Source: Streptomyces sp. VRA16 Mangrove soil (lineage in GTDB: Bacteria; Actinomycetota; Actinomycetes; Streptomycetales; Streptomycetaceae). Taken from it: 64,000 bases of DNA. Where the stretch lies: assembly GCF_017377775.1 (NCBI RefSeq), contig NZ_JAFVLN010000012.1:1-64000 (forward strand), written 5' to 3'. Within the stretch, counting starts at the first letter, position 1, and each line of letters begins with the position of its first letter. Positions 25,340-34,930 of the stretch are shown one piece after another. A model generated the notes under the pieces. That model was not told the origin of the DNA. It made no database searches and was given only the letters and a program-made list of their open reading frames with translations. Position numbers and translations under genes: made by a program.

Positions 25340-26692
25340 ATGACACAGACACCCGGCGTCGCGGCACCCTGGGAGGCGCTGGGCGGCGATCCCGCCCTGC
25401 TGTCCCATCTCTCGTCCACCCCGCACGCGGGCGCGCTGCCCGCCCGCCTGCCCGTCCGCGAACTGGCCGCCGCCTGCGTCGGCGCCTGCTCCCTCGCGGC
25501 GGCGGAACTGGCCGCCACGCGCGCGGGGCGCGAAGTGGGCGGCGTACGGATCGACGACGCGACCGTGGGCACCGCCTTCGTCAGCGAGCGGCATCTGCTC
25601 ATCGACGGGCGCGCACCCGTCAACTTCGCACCCCTGTCGCGCTTCTGGCGCACGAAGGACGGCTGGCTGCGGACCCACGCGAACTATCCGCACCACCGGG
25701 CCCGGCTGCGCGCCGCCCTCGGCGTGGGCGAGGACGCGACGGTGGAGGACGTGGCGGCGCTGCTCGCGGAGCGGTCGGCCGAGGAGGTGGAGTCGGCCGT
25801 GTACGCGGCCGGGGGCCTGGCCGTCGCGCTGCGCACGCCCGAGCAGTGGGCCGCGCATCCCCAGGGGGCCGAGATCGCCCGGCGACCGCTGCTGACGCGG
25901 GAGCGGCTCGACGCGGCGCCGCCGCGCGCCCCGCACGGCCCGCCGAGGGTCCTGGATCTGACCCGGGTCATCGCGGGCCCGGTCGCCACCCGCACGCTCG
26001 CGCTGCTCGGCGCGGACGTGCTGCGGGTGGACGCGCCGCAGCTCGCGGAGGACCCGGACGCGCACGCCGACACCGGGTTCGGCAAGCGCTCGACGCGCCT
26101 GGACCTGGGCGACGGCGCGGACCGGCGCACCTTCGAGGAACTCCTCGACGGCGCCGACGTGGTGGTCACCGGGTACCGGCCCGGCGCGCTGGACCGGTTC
26201 GGGCTCGCTCCGGAGGCGCTCGTGGAGCGGCACCCCGGGCTCGTGGTCGCGTCGCTGTCGGCCTGGGGCGCGTACGGGCCGTGGGGCGAGCGGCGCGGCT
26301 TCGACAGCCTCGTCCAGGTGGCCACGGGCATCGCCGCCGTCGAGGGCGCCCCGGACCGGCCGGGCGCGCTGCCCGCGCAGGCGCTGGACCACGGGACGGG
26401 CTATCTGATCGCGGCGGGTGCGCTGCGCTCGCTGACCGAGCAGACGCGGGACGGCGGCTCGCGGGTGCTGCGGTTCGCGCTGGCGCAGACGGCGCACTGG
26501 CTGCTCGGCGGGGAGCGGGGTGTCCCGTCCGGGGAGCAGGTGCCCGCGCCCCGGCTCCTGGAGACCGACAGCGCGATGGGGCGGCTGCGGTACGCGCCGT
26601 CCCCGGTGTCGTTCGACGGCGGGCCCGCCGACTGGGCGCGCCCGCCGGGGATGTGGGGGACGGACGCCCCGGTGTGGGTCAAGAACTCCTGA
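25340..26692 (+). CDS. CaiB/BaiF-family CoA-transferase
   Basis: 450 aa, class III CoA-transferase family, which moves CoA between carboxylic acids. The core CaiB motif is in the second half: LDLTRVIAGPVATRTLALLG, then GADVLRVD, GADVVVTGYRPGAL and a region with RGFDSLVQ. The first 180 residues form an extra N-terminal part with weaker similarity to the family. Substrates are unknown. The ATG at 25340 has only a weak SD. The gene stands alone between the proteases and copD. Confidence 0.82.
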   Translation: MTQTPGVAAPWEALGGDPALLSHLSSTPHAGALPARLPVRELAAACVGACSLAAAELAATRAGREVGGVRIDDATVGTAFVSERHLLIDGRAPVNFAPLSRFWRTKDGWLRTHANYPHHRARLRAALGVGEDATVEDVAALLAERSAEEVESAVYAAGGLAVALRTPEQWAAHPQGAEIARRPLLTRERLDAAPPRAPHGPPRVLDLTRVIAGPVATRTLALLGADVLRVDAPQLAEDPDAHADTGFGKRSTRLDLGDGADRRTFEELLDGADVVVTGYRPGALDRFGLAPEALVERHPGLVVASLSAWGAYGPWGERRGFDSLVQVATGIAAVEGAPDRPGALPAQALDHGTGYLIAAGALRSLTEQTRDGGSRVLRFALAQTAHWLLGGERGVPSGEQVPAPRLLETDSAMGRLRYAPSPVSFDGGPADWARPPGMWGTDAPVWVKNS

Positions 26693-26776
26693 AGCCGGGC
26701 GGAACGTCCGGATCGCTTTGCTCCACTTGTCCCTGTGCACTTGCCCCGGTCTGCCCGCACTGGCGAAGATCCAACG

Positions 26777-27796
26777 GTGAGCTCCATACCACCGACCACT
26801 GAGCTGTCCGCGCCCGCGGACGTGCCCGTCCGCAGATCGGGCGGTGCCGGGCGCGCCGTCGCCGTCGTCGTGCTCGTCGCCGCGGCGGCCCTGATCCCGA
26901 TGTTCGGTCCTGATGCCGCGCTGGACGGCACGGGTGAGGCCGCGGCGCCGGGCGTGGGCGGGATCGCGCTGCTGCGGACCGTGCTGTTCGGGGCGTTGTG
27001 CGTGCAGGCGGGCGAGGTGTTCGCCGGGTTCCTGGCGCGCCGGGTGGAGCCGCTGGGCGAGCTGCCGCGTCCCTGGTCGCGGTACGCGCCCTGGGCCGGT
27101 TTCGCGGCGGCGCTCGGGCTCGCCTCCGTGGTGGCGTCCGGGAACCTGATCCCGCACAGCCTCGCGGCTCTGGACATCGGCGGCCTGTACGGGACGCGCG
27201 ACGGCACCCTGGCGCTCGTCGAGGTGAACGCGTTCCTGGTGGCGGCCCTGTGCGCCCGTTCGCGCCGCCCGGGCAGCGCGCTGCTGCCGCTCGCCGCCGT
27301 GGTCGTGGCGGAGGCGCTGCGCGCGCACCCGCCGGCCGAGGACACCCCGCTCGTCGGCTCGGGCCTCACCCTGGTGCATCTGACGAGCGCCGCCCTGTGG
27401 GTGGGCGGACTGCTGTACGTCCTGCGCACCACGCACGCGTGGCGGACGCGCGCCCCCGGGGCGGGCACGGCGCTTCTGGGCCTCTACGCGCGCGTGGCCG
27501 CGGTCCTGCTCGCCGCGATCACCGCGACCGGGGTGTGCAGCACGCTGCGCCGGATGCCGGCGAGCACCGTTCTCGACCAGCTCACCTCGACGGCGTACGG
27601 GCGCACGCTCCTCGCGAAGGTGCTGCTCGTCGTGGTCGTCGCGGTGCTCGCCCTGGTGGCGCGGCTGCGGCTGCGCGGCGCGCGGGACCGTACACGGGCG
27701 TACGTTCCCGCGCGCGCGGAGGTCGCGGTGCTTGCCGTCGTGGTCACGGTGTCGGCGGTGCTCACGGCGCTGCCGCTGCCGATCCGCTGGACCTGA
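26777..27796 (+). CDS. copD: CopD-family membrane protein (copper transport)
   Basis: 339 aa with about nine transmembrane helices. The C-terminal CopD domain has the pattern LTLVHLTSAALWVGGLLYVL and a following RVAAVLLAAITATGV. Related proteins move copper across the membrane together with a periplasmic CopC. No CopC domain is fused or encoded next door, so the copper role is from family membership only. The GTG at 26777 was chosen; ATG/GTG codons further upstream lie in a segment without family similarity. Confidence 0.8.
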   Translation: MSSIPPTTELSAPADVPVRRSGGAGRAVAVVVLVAAAALIPMFGPDAALDGTGEAAAPGVGGIALLRTVLFGALCVQAGEVFAGFLARRVEPLGELPRPWSRYAPWAGFAAALGLASVVASGNLIPHSLAALDIGGLYGTRDGTLALVEVNAFLVAALCARSRRPGSALLPLAAVVVAEALRAHPPAEDTPLVGSGLTLVHLTSAALWVGGLLYVLRTTHAWRTRAPGAGTALLGLYARVAAVLLAAITATGVCSTLRRMPASTVLDQLTSTAYGRTLLAKVLLVVVVAVLALVARLRLRGARDRTRAYVPARAEVAVLAVVVTVSAVLTALPLPIRWT

Positions 27797-27820
27797 GGTG
27801 ACCTGACCCCTGCGGGGCGC

Positions 27821-28864
27821 TCAGTTGGTGACGAGCACCTTCAGCGCGGTGCGCTCGTCCATCGCCTTGTAGCCGCCCGGGACGCCCTCGATGTCGACGG
27901 TCATGTCGAAGACCGGCGACGGGTCGATCGTGCCGTCCAGGACGTCGGGCAGCAGGTCGGGGATGTAGCTGCGGACGGGGGCGACGCCGCCGCGCAGCGC
28001 GATGTTGCGGTCGAACATGACGCCCAGGTCGAGTCCGGTGCCGCTGCCGTGCGGAACGCCGACGAAGCCGATGGCGCCGCCGTCGCGGGTGATGTTCACC
28101 GCGGTCTTCATGGACTGCTCGGTGCCGACGGCCTCGATCACGCAGTGCGCGCCCTGGCCCTTGGTGAGCTCGCGGATCGCCTCGACGGCGGCGTCGCCGC
28201 GCTCCGCGACGACGTCGGTGGCGCCGAAGGTGCGCGCGATGTCGGTACGCACCTCGTGGCGGCCGAGCGCGATGATCCGCTCGGCGCCGAGCCGCTTGGC
28301 CGCGAGGACGCCGCACAGGCCGACCGCTCCGTCGCCCACGACGGCGACCGTGGCGCCCTTGCGCACGCCTGCGCCGAGGGCCGCGTGGTGGCCGGTGCCC
28401 ATGACGTCGGAGAGCGTCAGGAGGGCGGAGAGCAGGTGGTCGTCGGAGGCGGCGTCGGACGGCAGCTGCACGAGCGTGCCGTCGGCGAACGGGACGCGCA
28501 CGGCCTCGCCCTGTCCGCCGTCGTAGCCGACCGCGCCCCAGAAGCCGCCGTGCTCGCAGGAGGTGGTCAGGCCCTCGCGGCAGTAGTCGCAGACGCCGTC
28601 GGACCACATGAAGGGCGCCACGACCAGGTCGCCGCGCTTGACGGCGGACACCTCGGAGCCGGTCTCCTCGACGATGCCGAGGAACTCGTGCCCGATGCGC
28701 TGCCCCGGCTGCCGGGCCGCCTCGCCCCGGTAGGCCCACAGGTCGCTGCCGCAGATGCAGGCGCGCAGGACGCGGACGACGGCGTCCGTGGGGAGCACGA
28801 CGACGGGCTCGGGGACGTCCTCCACACGCATGTCGTACGGGGCGTGAATGGTGGTGGCGCGCAT
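27821..28864 (-). CDS. Zinc-dependent alcohol dehydrogenase family protein (MDR)
   Basis: 347 aa. Catalytic zinc ligands are Cys in CICGSD and the His/Glu of GHEF. The structural-zinc lobe is reduced: three Cys in CDYCREGLTTSC are visible. The Rossmann motif is VVGDGAVGLCG. It probably oxidises or reduces an alcohol/aldehyde with NAD(P); the substrate is unknown. The ATG at 28864 follows AAAGGAACACCCCCC. It lies on the same strand as, and 22 bases after, the lysoplasmalogenase stop. Confidence 0.88.
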   Translation of the reverse strand: MRATTIHAPYDMRVEDVPEPVVVLPTDAVVRVLRACICGSDLWAYRGEAARQPGQRIGHEFLGIVEETGSEVSAVKRGDLVVAPFMWSDGVCDYCREGLTTSCEHGGFWGAVGYDGGQGEAVRVPFADGTLVQLPSDAASDDHLLSALLTLSDVMGTGHHAALGAGVRKGATVAVVGDGAVGLCGVLAAKRLGAERIIALGRHEVRTDIARTFGATDVVAERGDAAVEAIRELTKGQGAHCVIEAVGTEQSMKTAVNITRDGGAIGFVGVPHGSGTGLDLGVMFDRNIALRGGVAPVRSYIPDLLPDVLDGTIDPSPVFDMTVDIEGVPGGYKAMDERTALKVLVTN

Positions 28865-28886
28865 GGGGGGTGTTCCTTTGTGCAGG

Positions 28887-29561
28887 TCAGTGAGGGGTGC
28901 GCCGGGTCGCGGCGCTCTCCTCACGGTACGCCGCCCCCGGCGCGGGCCGCTCCTCGAGCACCCCCTGGGCCAGCAGGAACTGGGCCGCCACGTACGTGAG
29001 CATGATCCAGAAATCGGCCTGCGGCAGCGCCGGCCAGTCGGCGACCCCCAGGGCGATGAGCGAGTCCGACAGCAGGAACAGCGCGCCGCCGACGCCCGCC
29101 GTGCGGCCGAGCCGGGACGCGCCGAACGCCATGGCGGTCAGCAGCACGCTGTAGGCGGCGACGGGTACGCGCATGCCGGCCGGCAGATCGGTCCAGAGCG
29201 CGGCGACCGTGTTCGTCAGCACGACGAAGTACACGATCCCGAGCAGCGAGCCACGCGCGCGTGGCTGCCCGTACCGGCGGAACAGCACCAGGTAGCAGAC
29301 GTGTCCGGCGGCGAAGCAGCCCATCCCCGCGAGGAAGGCGGCGTCCTGGTCGAACAGCAGCAGGACGTCGCCGGCCCAGCCGCACAGCAGGGCGCCCCAC
29401 AGCAGCCGGGGCCCGCCGCGCATGACGACGTACGCCAGGAGGACGGGTATCAGCAGCGGTTTGAGGACGGTGTGCGCGAGGTCCGCCCCGGCGAGCAGCG
29501 CGACGAGGTCGGCGGCGCACACCGCGAAGAAGGCGGTGCGCAGCACCCGGGGAAGGCTCAC
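28887..29561 (-). CDS. Lysoplasmalogenase (YhhN family)
   Basis: 224 aa with about eight transmembrane helices, of the YhhN/TMEM86 family that cleaves the vinyl ether of lysoplasmalogens. GWAGDVLLLF and GMGCFAAGHVCYL are the usual polar-in-membrane motifs (Asp and His). The GTG start at 29561 overlaps the stop of the sterol-desaturase gene by three bases, so the two are one transcript. Streptomyces plasmalogens are not well documented, so the physiological substrate is uncertain. Confidence 0.82.
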   Translation of the reverse strand: MSLPRVLRTAFFAVCAADLVALLAGADLAHTVLKPLLIPVLLAYVVMRGGPRLLWGALLCGWAGDVLLLFDQDAAFLAGMGCFAAGHVCYLVLFRRYGQPRARGSLLGIVYFVVLTNTVAALWTDLPAGMRVPVAAYSVLLTAMAFGASRLGRTAGVGGALFLLSDSLIALGVADWPALPQADFWIMLTYVAAQFLLAQGVLEERPAPGAAYREESAATRRTPH

Positions 29562-30448
29562 GCGGCGCCCTCGGTGACCTTCTGCGGGACGTTCGGGGCG
29601 GCGGTGGGCCGGGGCTGCCAGCCGGGTCCCCGGAAGACCCTCCCGGCCCGCTCGCGCCAACTGCCCGCCGCCTTCAGGTCCCTGGCGATGGCCGCGTACT
29701 CGTGCGTGGCCACGCGCAGCGGGTTGTGCGTGCTGATGTTCTTGGTGAGCCCGAACACGGGGCGCTCCACCTCCGCCACCCACGACCCGAACAACCGGTC
29801 CCAGACGATGAGGATCCCGCCGAAGTTCCGGTCCAGGTAGCCGCCTTGGGAGGCGTGGTGGACGCGGTGGTGCGAGGGCGTGTTGAGGACGAACTCGAAG
29901 GGGCGCGGCAGCTTGTCGATGCGCTCGGTGTGGATCCAGAACTGGTAGACGAGGTTGACCGACGAGCAGAACGCGAGTGCCGCCGGGTGCACCCCGCACG
30001 CGATCAGCGGCAGGTAGAACGGCCACACGGTGAGGCTGGTCCAGGGCTGGCGCAGCGCGGTCGTGAGGTTGAACTTGCGGCTGGAGTGGTGCACCACGTG
30101 GCACGCCCACAGGATCCGGATGACGTGGTGCCCGCGGTGCGACCAGTAGTAGAAGAAGTCCTGCGCGAGCAGCATCAGCGGCACGGTCCACCACAGCACG
30201 GGAACGCGCAGCGGCGTCAGTTCGTAGACCGCCGTGTAGATCGCGACGATCGGTATCTTCCACAGGAAGTCGAAGACGAGGCTCCCCAGGCCCATGGTGA
30301 CGCTGGTGGCGGCGTCCTTGGTGTCGTATCCGGCGGCGGCCCCTTCGGCGTCGGGATGGATCCGTACGCTCACGATCTCCACGACCGTGAGCAGCACGAA
30401 CGCGGGAATCGACCAGAGCACGACATCGGGCAGGTTGGGCGTCGACAT
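29558..30448 (-). CDS. Sterol desaturase/fatty acid hydroxylase superfamily protein
   Basis: 296 aa membrane protein with four or five helices and the three His boxes of the di-iron hydroxylase superfamily: HRGHH (near residue 104), HVVHHS and HHRVHHA (near 190). Relatives hydroxylate or desaturate sterols, ceramides and carotenoids, and cleave ether lipids (alkylglycerol monooxygenase). Coupling to the lysoplasmalogenase points to ether-lipid metabolism (inference). Confidence 0.85.
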   Translation of the reverse strand: MSTPNLPDVVLWSIPAFVLLTVVEIVSVRIHPDAEGAAAGYDTKDAATSVTMGLGSLVFDFLWKIPIVAIYTAVYELTPLRVPVLWWTVPLMLLAQDFFYYWSHRGHHVIRILWACHVVHHSSRKFNLTTALRQPWTSLTVWPFYLPLIACGVHPAALAFCSSVNLVYQFWIHTERIDKLPRPFEFVLNTPSHHRVHHASQGGYLDRNFGGILIVWDRLFGSWVAEVERPVFGLTKNISTHNPLRVATHEYAAIARDLKAAGSWRERAGRVFRGPGWQPRPTAAPNVPQKVTEGAA

Positions 30449-30746
30449 GCGTGCACCGTAAGGGCGGGGGCCGGGCTGCGACTAGGGGTTGTTACCGACA
30501 AGTATTACCGCCGGTACGTGGGGCGTTGCCGGCGGTCTCCACCAAGTGGGGAACGACGGCCCCGGACGGAAGGCGGCGCTCCGGATGGCCCGTCCGGAGG
30601 CGCCCCGGGCGGCCGGCAGCGGCCGAGGGCGTGCGGGACGCGTTCGCGCGGGCGGGCGCGTTCACCGCCGACCGTCTGTTCGCCGCCGACCGGTCGGCTG
30701 ACCGTGATGGAGGCGCGCGGTGCGACGCCTCTGATCCGACCGCCGC
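30449..30746. other. Non-coding intergenic stretch
   Basis: 298 bases between two leftward genes. Open frames here have poor codon bias and I reject them. The promoter of the hydroxylase operon should lie near 30455-30520, a relatively AT-rich patch (GTTACCGACAAGTATTACCG), which also contains GTTACCGACAAGTATTAC, a weak inverted-repeat-like motif. Confidence 0.4.
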
Positions 30747-31469
30747 TCACACGCCCGCGGCGCCCAGCAGCGAGCCGGCCCCGTACGTGACCGCCATCGC
30801 CAGCGCTCCCCCGGCCATGTTCCGCCACACCGCGGGCCGCGGCTCGGCGCTGCCCATGCGGGCGCTGCTGTAGCCGGTGAAGGCGAGGGCGACCAGGACG
30901 GAGCCGACCGTGACGGGCAGCCGCCAGCCGGGGGGCGGCAGGACGATGGCGAGCAGCGGGAGCAGGGCGCCCGCCGTGAACGCGAGGAAACTGGCCCAGG
31001 CGGCGTGCCAGGGGTTGGTGAGTTCGTCGGGGTCGATACCGAGCTCCACGCGCGCGTGGGCGCGCAGCGCGTCGCGTTCGGTGAGCTGTTCGGCGGCCTC
31101 GCGGGCGACGTCGTGGCTGAGGCCGCGGTCCATCAGCAGGTCGGTGAGTTCCTGGAGTTCGGCCTCCGGCTGCTCCTTGAGCTCGCGCTTCTCCTGGGCG
31201 AGCGCGGCCTTCTCCGAGTCGCGCTGGGTGGACACGGAGACGTACTCGCCCGCGGCCATGGACATCGACCCGGCGAGCAGTCCCGCGAGTCCGGCGGTGA
31301 GCAGGGCGGAGCGGTCGTCGGTGGCCCCGGCGACACCGACGACGAGGCCCGCGGTGGAGACCACGCCGTCGTTGGCGCCGAGGACGGCGGCGCGCAGCCA
31401 GTTGAGGCGGGAGCCGAGCGCGCCGCCGTGTGCTTCGTCGTGTTCCGGTCGCGTACCTGGTTCAGTCAC
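30747..31469 (-). CDS. VIT1/CCC1-family iron/manganese transporter
   Basis: 240 aa. N-terminal LRAAVLGANDGVVSTAGLVVGVAGA is the VIT1/CCC1 first-helix motif (Asp of AND lines the pore). About five helices follow, with an acidic Glu-rich soluble domain (about residues 75-145) that binds Fe2+ in plant VIT1. It probably exports Fe2+ or Mn2+ from the cytosol. The start is GTG at 31469 (GTGACTGAACC) with no clear SD, possibly leaderless. Confidence 0.88.
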   Translation of the reverse strand: MTEPGTRPEHDEAHGGALGSRLNWLRAAVLGANDGVVSTAGLVVGVAGATDDRSALLTAGLAGLLAGSMSMAAGEYVSVSTQRDSEKAALAQEKRELKEQPEAELQELTDLLMDRGLSHDVAREAAEQLTERDALRAHARVELGIDPDELTNPWHAAWASFLAFTAGALLPLLAIVLPPPGWRLPVTVGSVLVALAFTGYSSARMGSAEPRPAVWRNMAGGALAMAVTYGAGSLLGAAGV

Positions 31470-31494
31470 GGGGCGAGCATGACACCCCGCGCGC

Positions 31495-32745
31495 TCACCA
31501 CACCCGTACCGACGCTCCGGGCGCGAAGACGGGACTCGTCGCGTCCGCCGGGGGCTCCTTGAGCGGCTCGTCGATCTCGGCGACCGTGGGGCCGACGCGG
31601 GCCGCGATCGGGTCCAGAAGGGCGAGGTCGAAGCCGTAGACGCGGGCCGCGTTGCCGCCGACCATCGCCGCGACCTCGTCGCGCGGCAGGCCCGCGTACG
31701 CGATGCGCAGACCCTCGCGCGTGTACGGGTACGTGCCCTCGTCGTGCGGGTAGTCGCTGCCCCACATGATCTTGTCGAGGCCGATGCGGTCCCGCAGGGG
31801 CACTTCGTGGGGGCGCATGAAGCTCGCGCCCACATAGCAGTTCTCGCGCCACACGGTGGAGGGGCCCTTGCCCATCGACTCGGCCAGGCCCGCGCCGAAC
31901 TTGGACTCGGCAGTCTTCGCCGTCGTGGCCGTCGCCTTCGTGGCGGCCCGCACGAGACGTCCGTGGTAGTAGTCCAGCATGTCCAGGACGCCGGGGATCC
32001 AGCCCGATCCCTGCTCGGTGAGGACGAGCTTCAGGTCCGGGTGCTTGCGGAAGGCGCCGCCGAAGACGAGGTGCCACAGCGCGCGGTGCGAGAACCACGT
32101 CGTCTCGACCATGAAGACCGCGCGGGCGGCGGGTTCCTCGCCGAGCGGCGGGGAGGCCGAGCCCGCATGGTGGTTGACCGGGACGCCCAGTTCGGCGCAG
32201 GCCCGCCAGATCGGGTCGTACGTGGACGAGTACAGCTCGGGAAGACCGGAGCCCGGTGGCGTGCCGGGCAGCAACAGGCCGCCCTTGAGGCCCGCGTCGG
32301 CGGCCCGGCGGATCTCCTTGACGGCCTCCTCGACGTCGTTGAGGAGGATCTGGAAGACGCCCGCCCTGCGGCCGGGGGCGGCGGCGCAGAAGTCCGCGAG
32401 CCAGCGGTTGTGGGCGCGCAGACCCGCCCAGCGCTGCTCGAACTCCTCGCGCGTGGGCGCGGGCGCCATCAGCGAGGCGGACGGGAAGAACGGCGGGATG
32501 GTGTTGGGGAAGACGACCTCGGCGACGATGCCGTCCCGCTCCAGCTCCTCGACGCGGCGGTCGGAGTTCCAGTTGCGGTCGGCGGTGTCGGCGAGGAGGT
32601 CCTCGTACGGGTTCACGTAGGTCGCGGCCCACGCGTCGAACGCGTCGTGGTGCCGCGTCTCCAAGTACGGCTTGTAGTCGAGGAGATCGGCGCCCGCGTG
32701 GCAGTCCGCCGAGATGACGGTGTACCTGTCCTGAGAAGCGCTCAT
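31495..32745 (-). CDS. Amidohydrolase family protein (COG2159 type), paralogue A
   Basis: 416 aa TIM-barrel metal hydrolase/decarboxylase of the COG2159 group (which includes ACMSD). The N-terminal metal site is SADCHAG (Asp-Cys-His instead of the usual HxH). The C-terminal metal Asp is in GSDYPHDEG. The ATG at 32745 overlaps the stop of paralogue B by four bases. It is the last gene of a four-gene operon with the decarboxylase-like and SDR genes. Substrate unknown. Confidence 0.85.
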   Translation of the reverse strand: MSASQDRYTVISADCHAGADLLDYKPYLETRHHDAFDAWAATYVNPYEDLLADTADRNWNSDRRVEELERDGIVAEVVFPNTIPPFFPSASLMAPAPTREEFEQRWAGLRAHNRWLADFCAAAPGRRAGVFQILLNDVEEAVKEIRRAADAGLKGGLLLPGTPPGSGLPELYSSTYDPIWRACAELGVPVNHHAGSASPPLGEEPAARAVFMVETTWFSHRALWHLVFGGAFRKHPDLKLVLTEQGSGWIPGVLDMLDYYHGRLVRAATKATATTAKTAESKFGAGLAESMGKGPSTVWRENCYVGASFMRPHEVPLRDRIGLDKIMWGSDYPHDEGTYPYTREGLRIAYAGLPRDEVAAMVGGNAARVYGFDLALLDPIAARVGPTVAEIDEPLKEPPADATSPVFAPGASVRVW

Positions 32746-34031
32746 GGGGTCACCCCAAGCGTCGGGAAGTCGTGGTCGGTCAGCCAGTGCCGGCCCACCT
32801 CGCGCGAGCGCGCCCAGGACGCCTCGACGGCGCTCTGGTCGGCGTCCTGGCCGAGATCGGCGGGGGTCGGGCCGATGCGCCGCGCGAGCGGGGCCAGCTT
32901 CTGTGTATCGAAGCCGAAGACCTCGGCCGCGGCCAGCCCCAGCATCCGCCGGGTCTCGGCGACCGGGATGTCGTGGAAGGTCTTCTTCAGCCACGCGCGC
33001 GTGTCCGGCCACGTGCCTTCAGGATGCGGGAAGTCGCTGCCCCACAGGATGTTGTCGACGCCGATCTCGTAGCGCTGGGCGAGTTCGCGGCGCTTGGTGT
33101 TGGTGGCGCAGACGAAGACCTGCCGGTCCAGGTACTCGTGCGGGGCGCGCTTCAGCTCGGCGAACGGGGACAGCTTCTTGCCGCCGTGGGCGCCCAGGTA
33201 GAGGCGGTCCATGAACCAGAGCAGGTTCGGCAGCCACCAGCAGCCCGACTCGGCGACGCCGAACTTCAGGCCCGGGTGCCGTTCGAAGACGCCGGACCAG
33301 AGCAGGAACCACAGCGGGCGCGCGGGCCACCAGGTCACTTCGCTGACGTAGATGCCGAGATGGTCGCCGTACTCGTGGCGCGGAGCCGCTCCGGAGTGGG
33401 TGACGACGGGCATCTCGCACTCGGCGGCGGCCGCCCACACCGGGTCGTAACGCGCCGCGTGGTACGGGTCCTTGTCGACCCACATCGACGGGATCATCAG
33501 GGCGCCGAGCCCCGACTCCTTGGCGCGGTGCACCTCGGCGACGACCTTCTGCGGATCGGCCGTGATCGGCAACAGGGCGACGCCGCAGTGCCGTTCGGGA
33601 TTCTGGCCGACGAACTCGGCGAGCCAGCGGTTGTGCGCCTGCGCGCCCGCCATGCCGAGTTCGGGGTCCTGGTCGCCGGAGAGGCCGAGCCCGACGCCGA
33701 ACGGCGCCGCCGTCTGGCTGTCCACGGCGTCCGCGTCGGGGAAGACGACCTCGGCGGCCACCCCGTCGCCGTCGAGCTCCTTGAGGCGCTGCGCGGCGTC
33801 CCAGCCGCCACGCAGGCCCTCCTCGTTGTCCTGGAACCACTTCGCGGCGAACGCGTCGTTGCGGATGCCGAGCCGCGTCGCCTCCTCGCGCCGCTTGTCC
33901 CGCTCGCCGAGGAACTCGTCGAAGGCGCGGTGGAAACGGCGGTCCAGGTAGGGCCGGTACTCCTCGGTGGGCAGTCCGGCGTGGCAGTCGGAGGAGATGA
34001 TCAGGTACGGGTCGTTCCGCTGAGCCGTCAT
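32742..34031 (-). CDS. Amidohydrolase family protein (COG2159 type), paralogue B
   Basis: 429 aa, paralogous to the gene that overlaps it downstream: both begin with Y-(L/T)-(I/V)-S-(A/S)-DCHAG and end with GSD-(Y/F)-PH-EGT. Metal ligands are expected at SSDCHAG and GSDFPHPEG. Two different copies in one operon suggest either a heteromer or two related substrates (inference). The start at 34031 is the only ATG close to the DCHAG motif. Confidence 0.85.
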   Translation of the reverse strand: MTAQRNDPYLIISSDCHAGLPTEEYRPYLDRRFHRAFDEFLGERDKRREEATRLGIRNDAFAAKWFQDNEEGLRGGWDAAQRLKELDGDGVAAEVVFPDADAVDSQTAAPFGVGLGLSGDQDPELGMAGAQAHNRWLAEFVGQNPERHCGVALLPITADPQKVVAEVHRAKESGLGALMIPSMWVDKDPYHAARYDPVWAAAAECEMPVVTHSGAAPRHEYGDHLGIYVSEVTWWPARPLWFLLWSGVFERHPGLKFGVAESGCWWLPNLLWFMDRLYLGAHGGKKLSPFAELKRAPHEYLDRQVFVCATNTKRRELAQRYEIGVDNILWGSDFPHPEGTWPDTRAWLKKTFHDIPVAETRRMLGLAAAEVFGFDTQKLAPLARRIGPTPADLGQDADQSAVEASWARSREVGRHWLTDHDFPTLGVTP

Positions 34032-34044
34032 CGAAAGTCACCCC

Positions 34045-34929
34045 TCAGTCGAGAATGAAGCTCTCCAGATACGCCGGGTTCGCCCGGTCCAGCATCGACT
34101 GCGAACGCGCCCTGATCTGCCGGTCGCTGTGCTCACTGGCCGGCAGCAGCCAGAACCGGTCGGCCGCGATGCCCTCCGCGACGAGGTCGGCGACCTCCTC
34201 CACGGGCGTGAACGCGACCTCCTTGCCGGCCGCCTTCATCGCCGCCTCCCACTGGTCCAGGCTGCGGTAGGGCGTCTTGCGGGGGCGCTCCTTGGCGAAC
34301 CGGTCGGGCCGGTTGCGGTGCGACTCCCACAGCCCGGTCCGCAGCATGTGGGGGCCGGGGAAGAGCACGGAGGCGCCCACGCGCGCGTGCTCCGCCTTCA
34401 GATGCGCGTACAGCGACTCGGTCAGCGTGACGACGGCCGCCTTGGTGACCGCGTACACGGAGGCCGTCGGCAGCGGCGCGATGCCGCCGTCCCCGGACGA
34501 GGTGTTGACGACGTGGCCCGGCTCACCGCCCGCGATCATGCGCGGCACGAACGCCTGGACGCCGTGGAAGACGCCCCACACGTTGACGTCGAACGCCCAC
34601 TTCCAGTCGTTGGGCTCGTGCTCCCACATGCGGCCCTCGGCGCCCGAGCCGACGCCCGCGTTGTTGCACAGCACATGGCAGCCGCCGAACCTCGCGTACG
34701 TGTCCGCGGCGAGGTCCATGACCTGCTCGCGCTCGCCGACGTCGACCACGCGCGCGTGCACGGTGGCCCCGGCGTCGCGCAGGTCGGCCGCTGCCGCCTC
34801 CAGGGCGCTCTTCTCGACGTCGGCGAGGACGACCTTCAGGCCGTCCGCCGCGAACCGGCGTGCCATCGCGAGCCCGATGCCGCTCGCCGCGCCCGTGACG
34901 ACGGCGACCTGTCCTTCGCGCAACTCCAT
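34045..34929 (-). CDS. SDR family NAD(P)-dependent oxidoreductase
   Basis: 294 aa. Classical SDR features: TGAASGIG cofactor loop, LCNNAGVG, and Ser-Tyr-Lys in NTSSGDGG...YAVTKAA. It is longer than a standard 250-residue SDR, with a C-terminal extension (about 60 residues) that ends in LESFILD. The start is one base after the stop of the upstream decarboxylase-like gene; 13 bases separate it from the amidohydrolase downstream. It probably oxidises or reduces a ring or side-chain alcohol in the same pathway. Confidence 0.9.
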   Translation of the reverse strand: MELREGQVAVVTGAASGIGLAMARRFAADGLKVVLADVEKSALEAAAADLRDAGATVHARVVDVGEREQVMDLAADTYARFGGCHVLCNNAGVGSGAEGRMWEHEPNDWKWAFDVNVWGVFHGVQAFVPRMIAGGEPGHVVNTSSGDGGIAPLPTASVYAVTKAAVVTLTESLYAHLKAEHARVGASVLFPGPHMLRTGLWESHRNRPDRFAKERPRKTPYRSLDQWEAAMKAAGKEVAFTPVEEVADLVAEGIAADRFWLLPASEHSDRQIRARSQSMLDRANPAYLESFILD

Positions 34930-34930
34930 G

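Noticed and set aside
27797..27820. Terminator between copD and the alcohol dehydrogenase
   Set aside because: The CCCTGCGGGG stretch gives only a very short stem.
30489..30701. Short ORF between hydroxylase and VIT1 genes
   Set aside because: Composition is not protein-like and there is no SD or neighbour relation.
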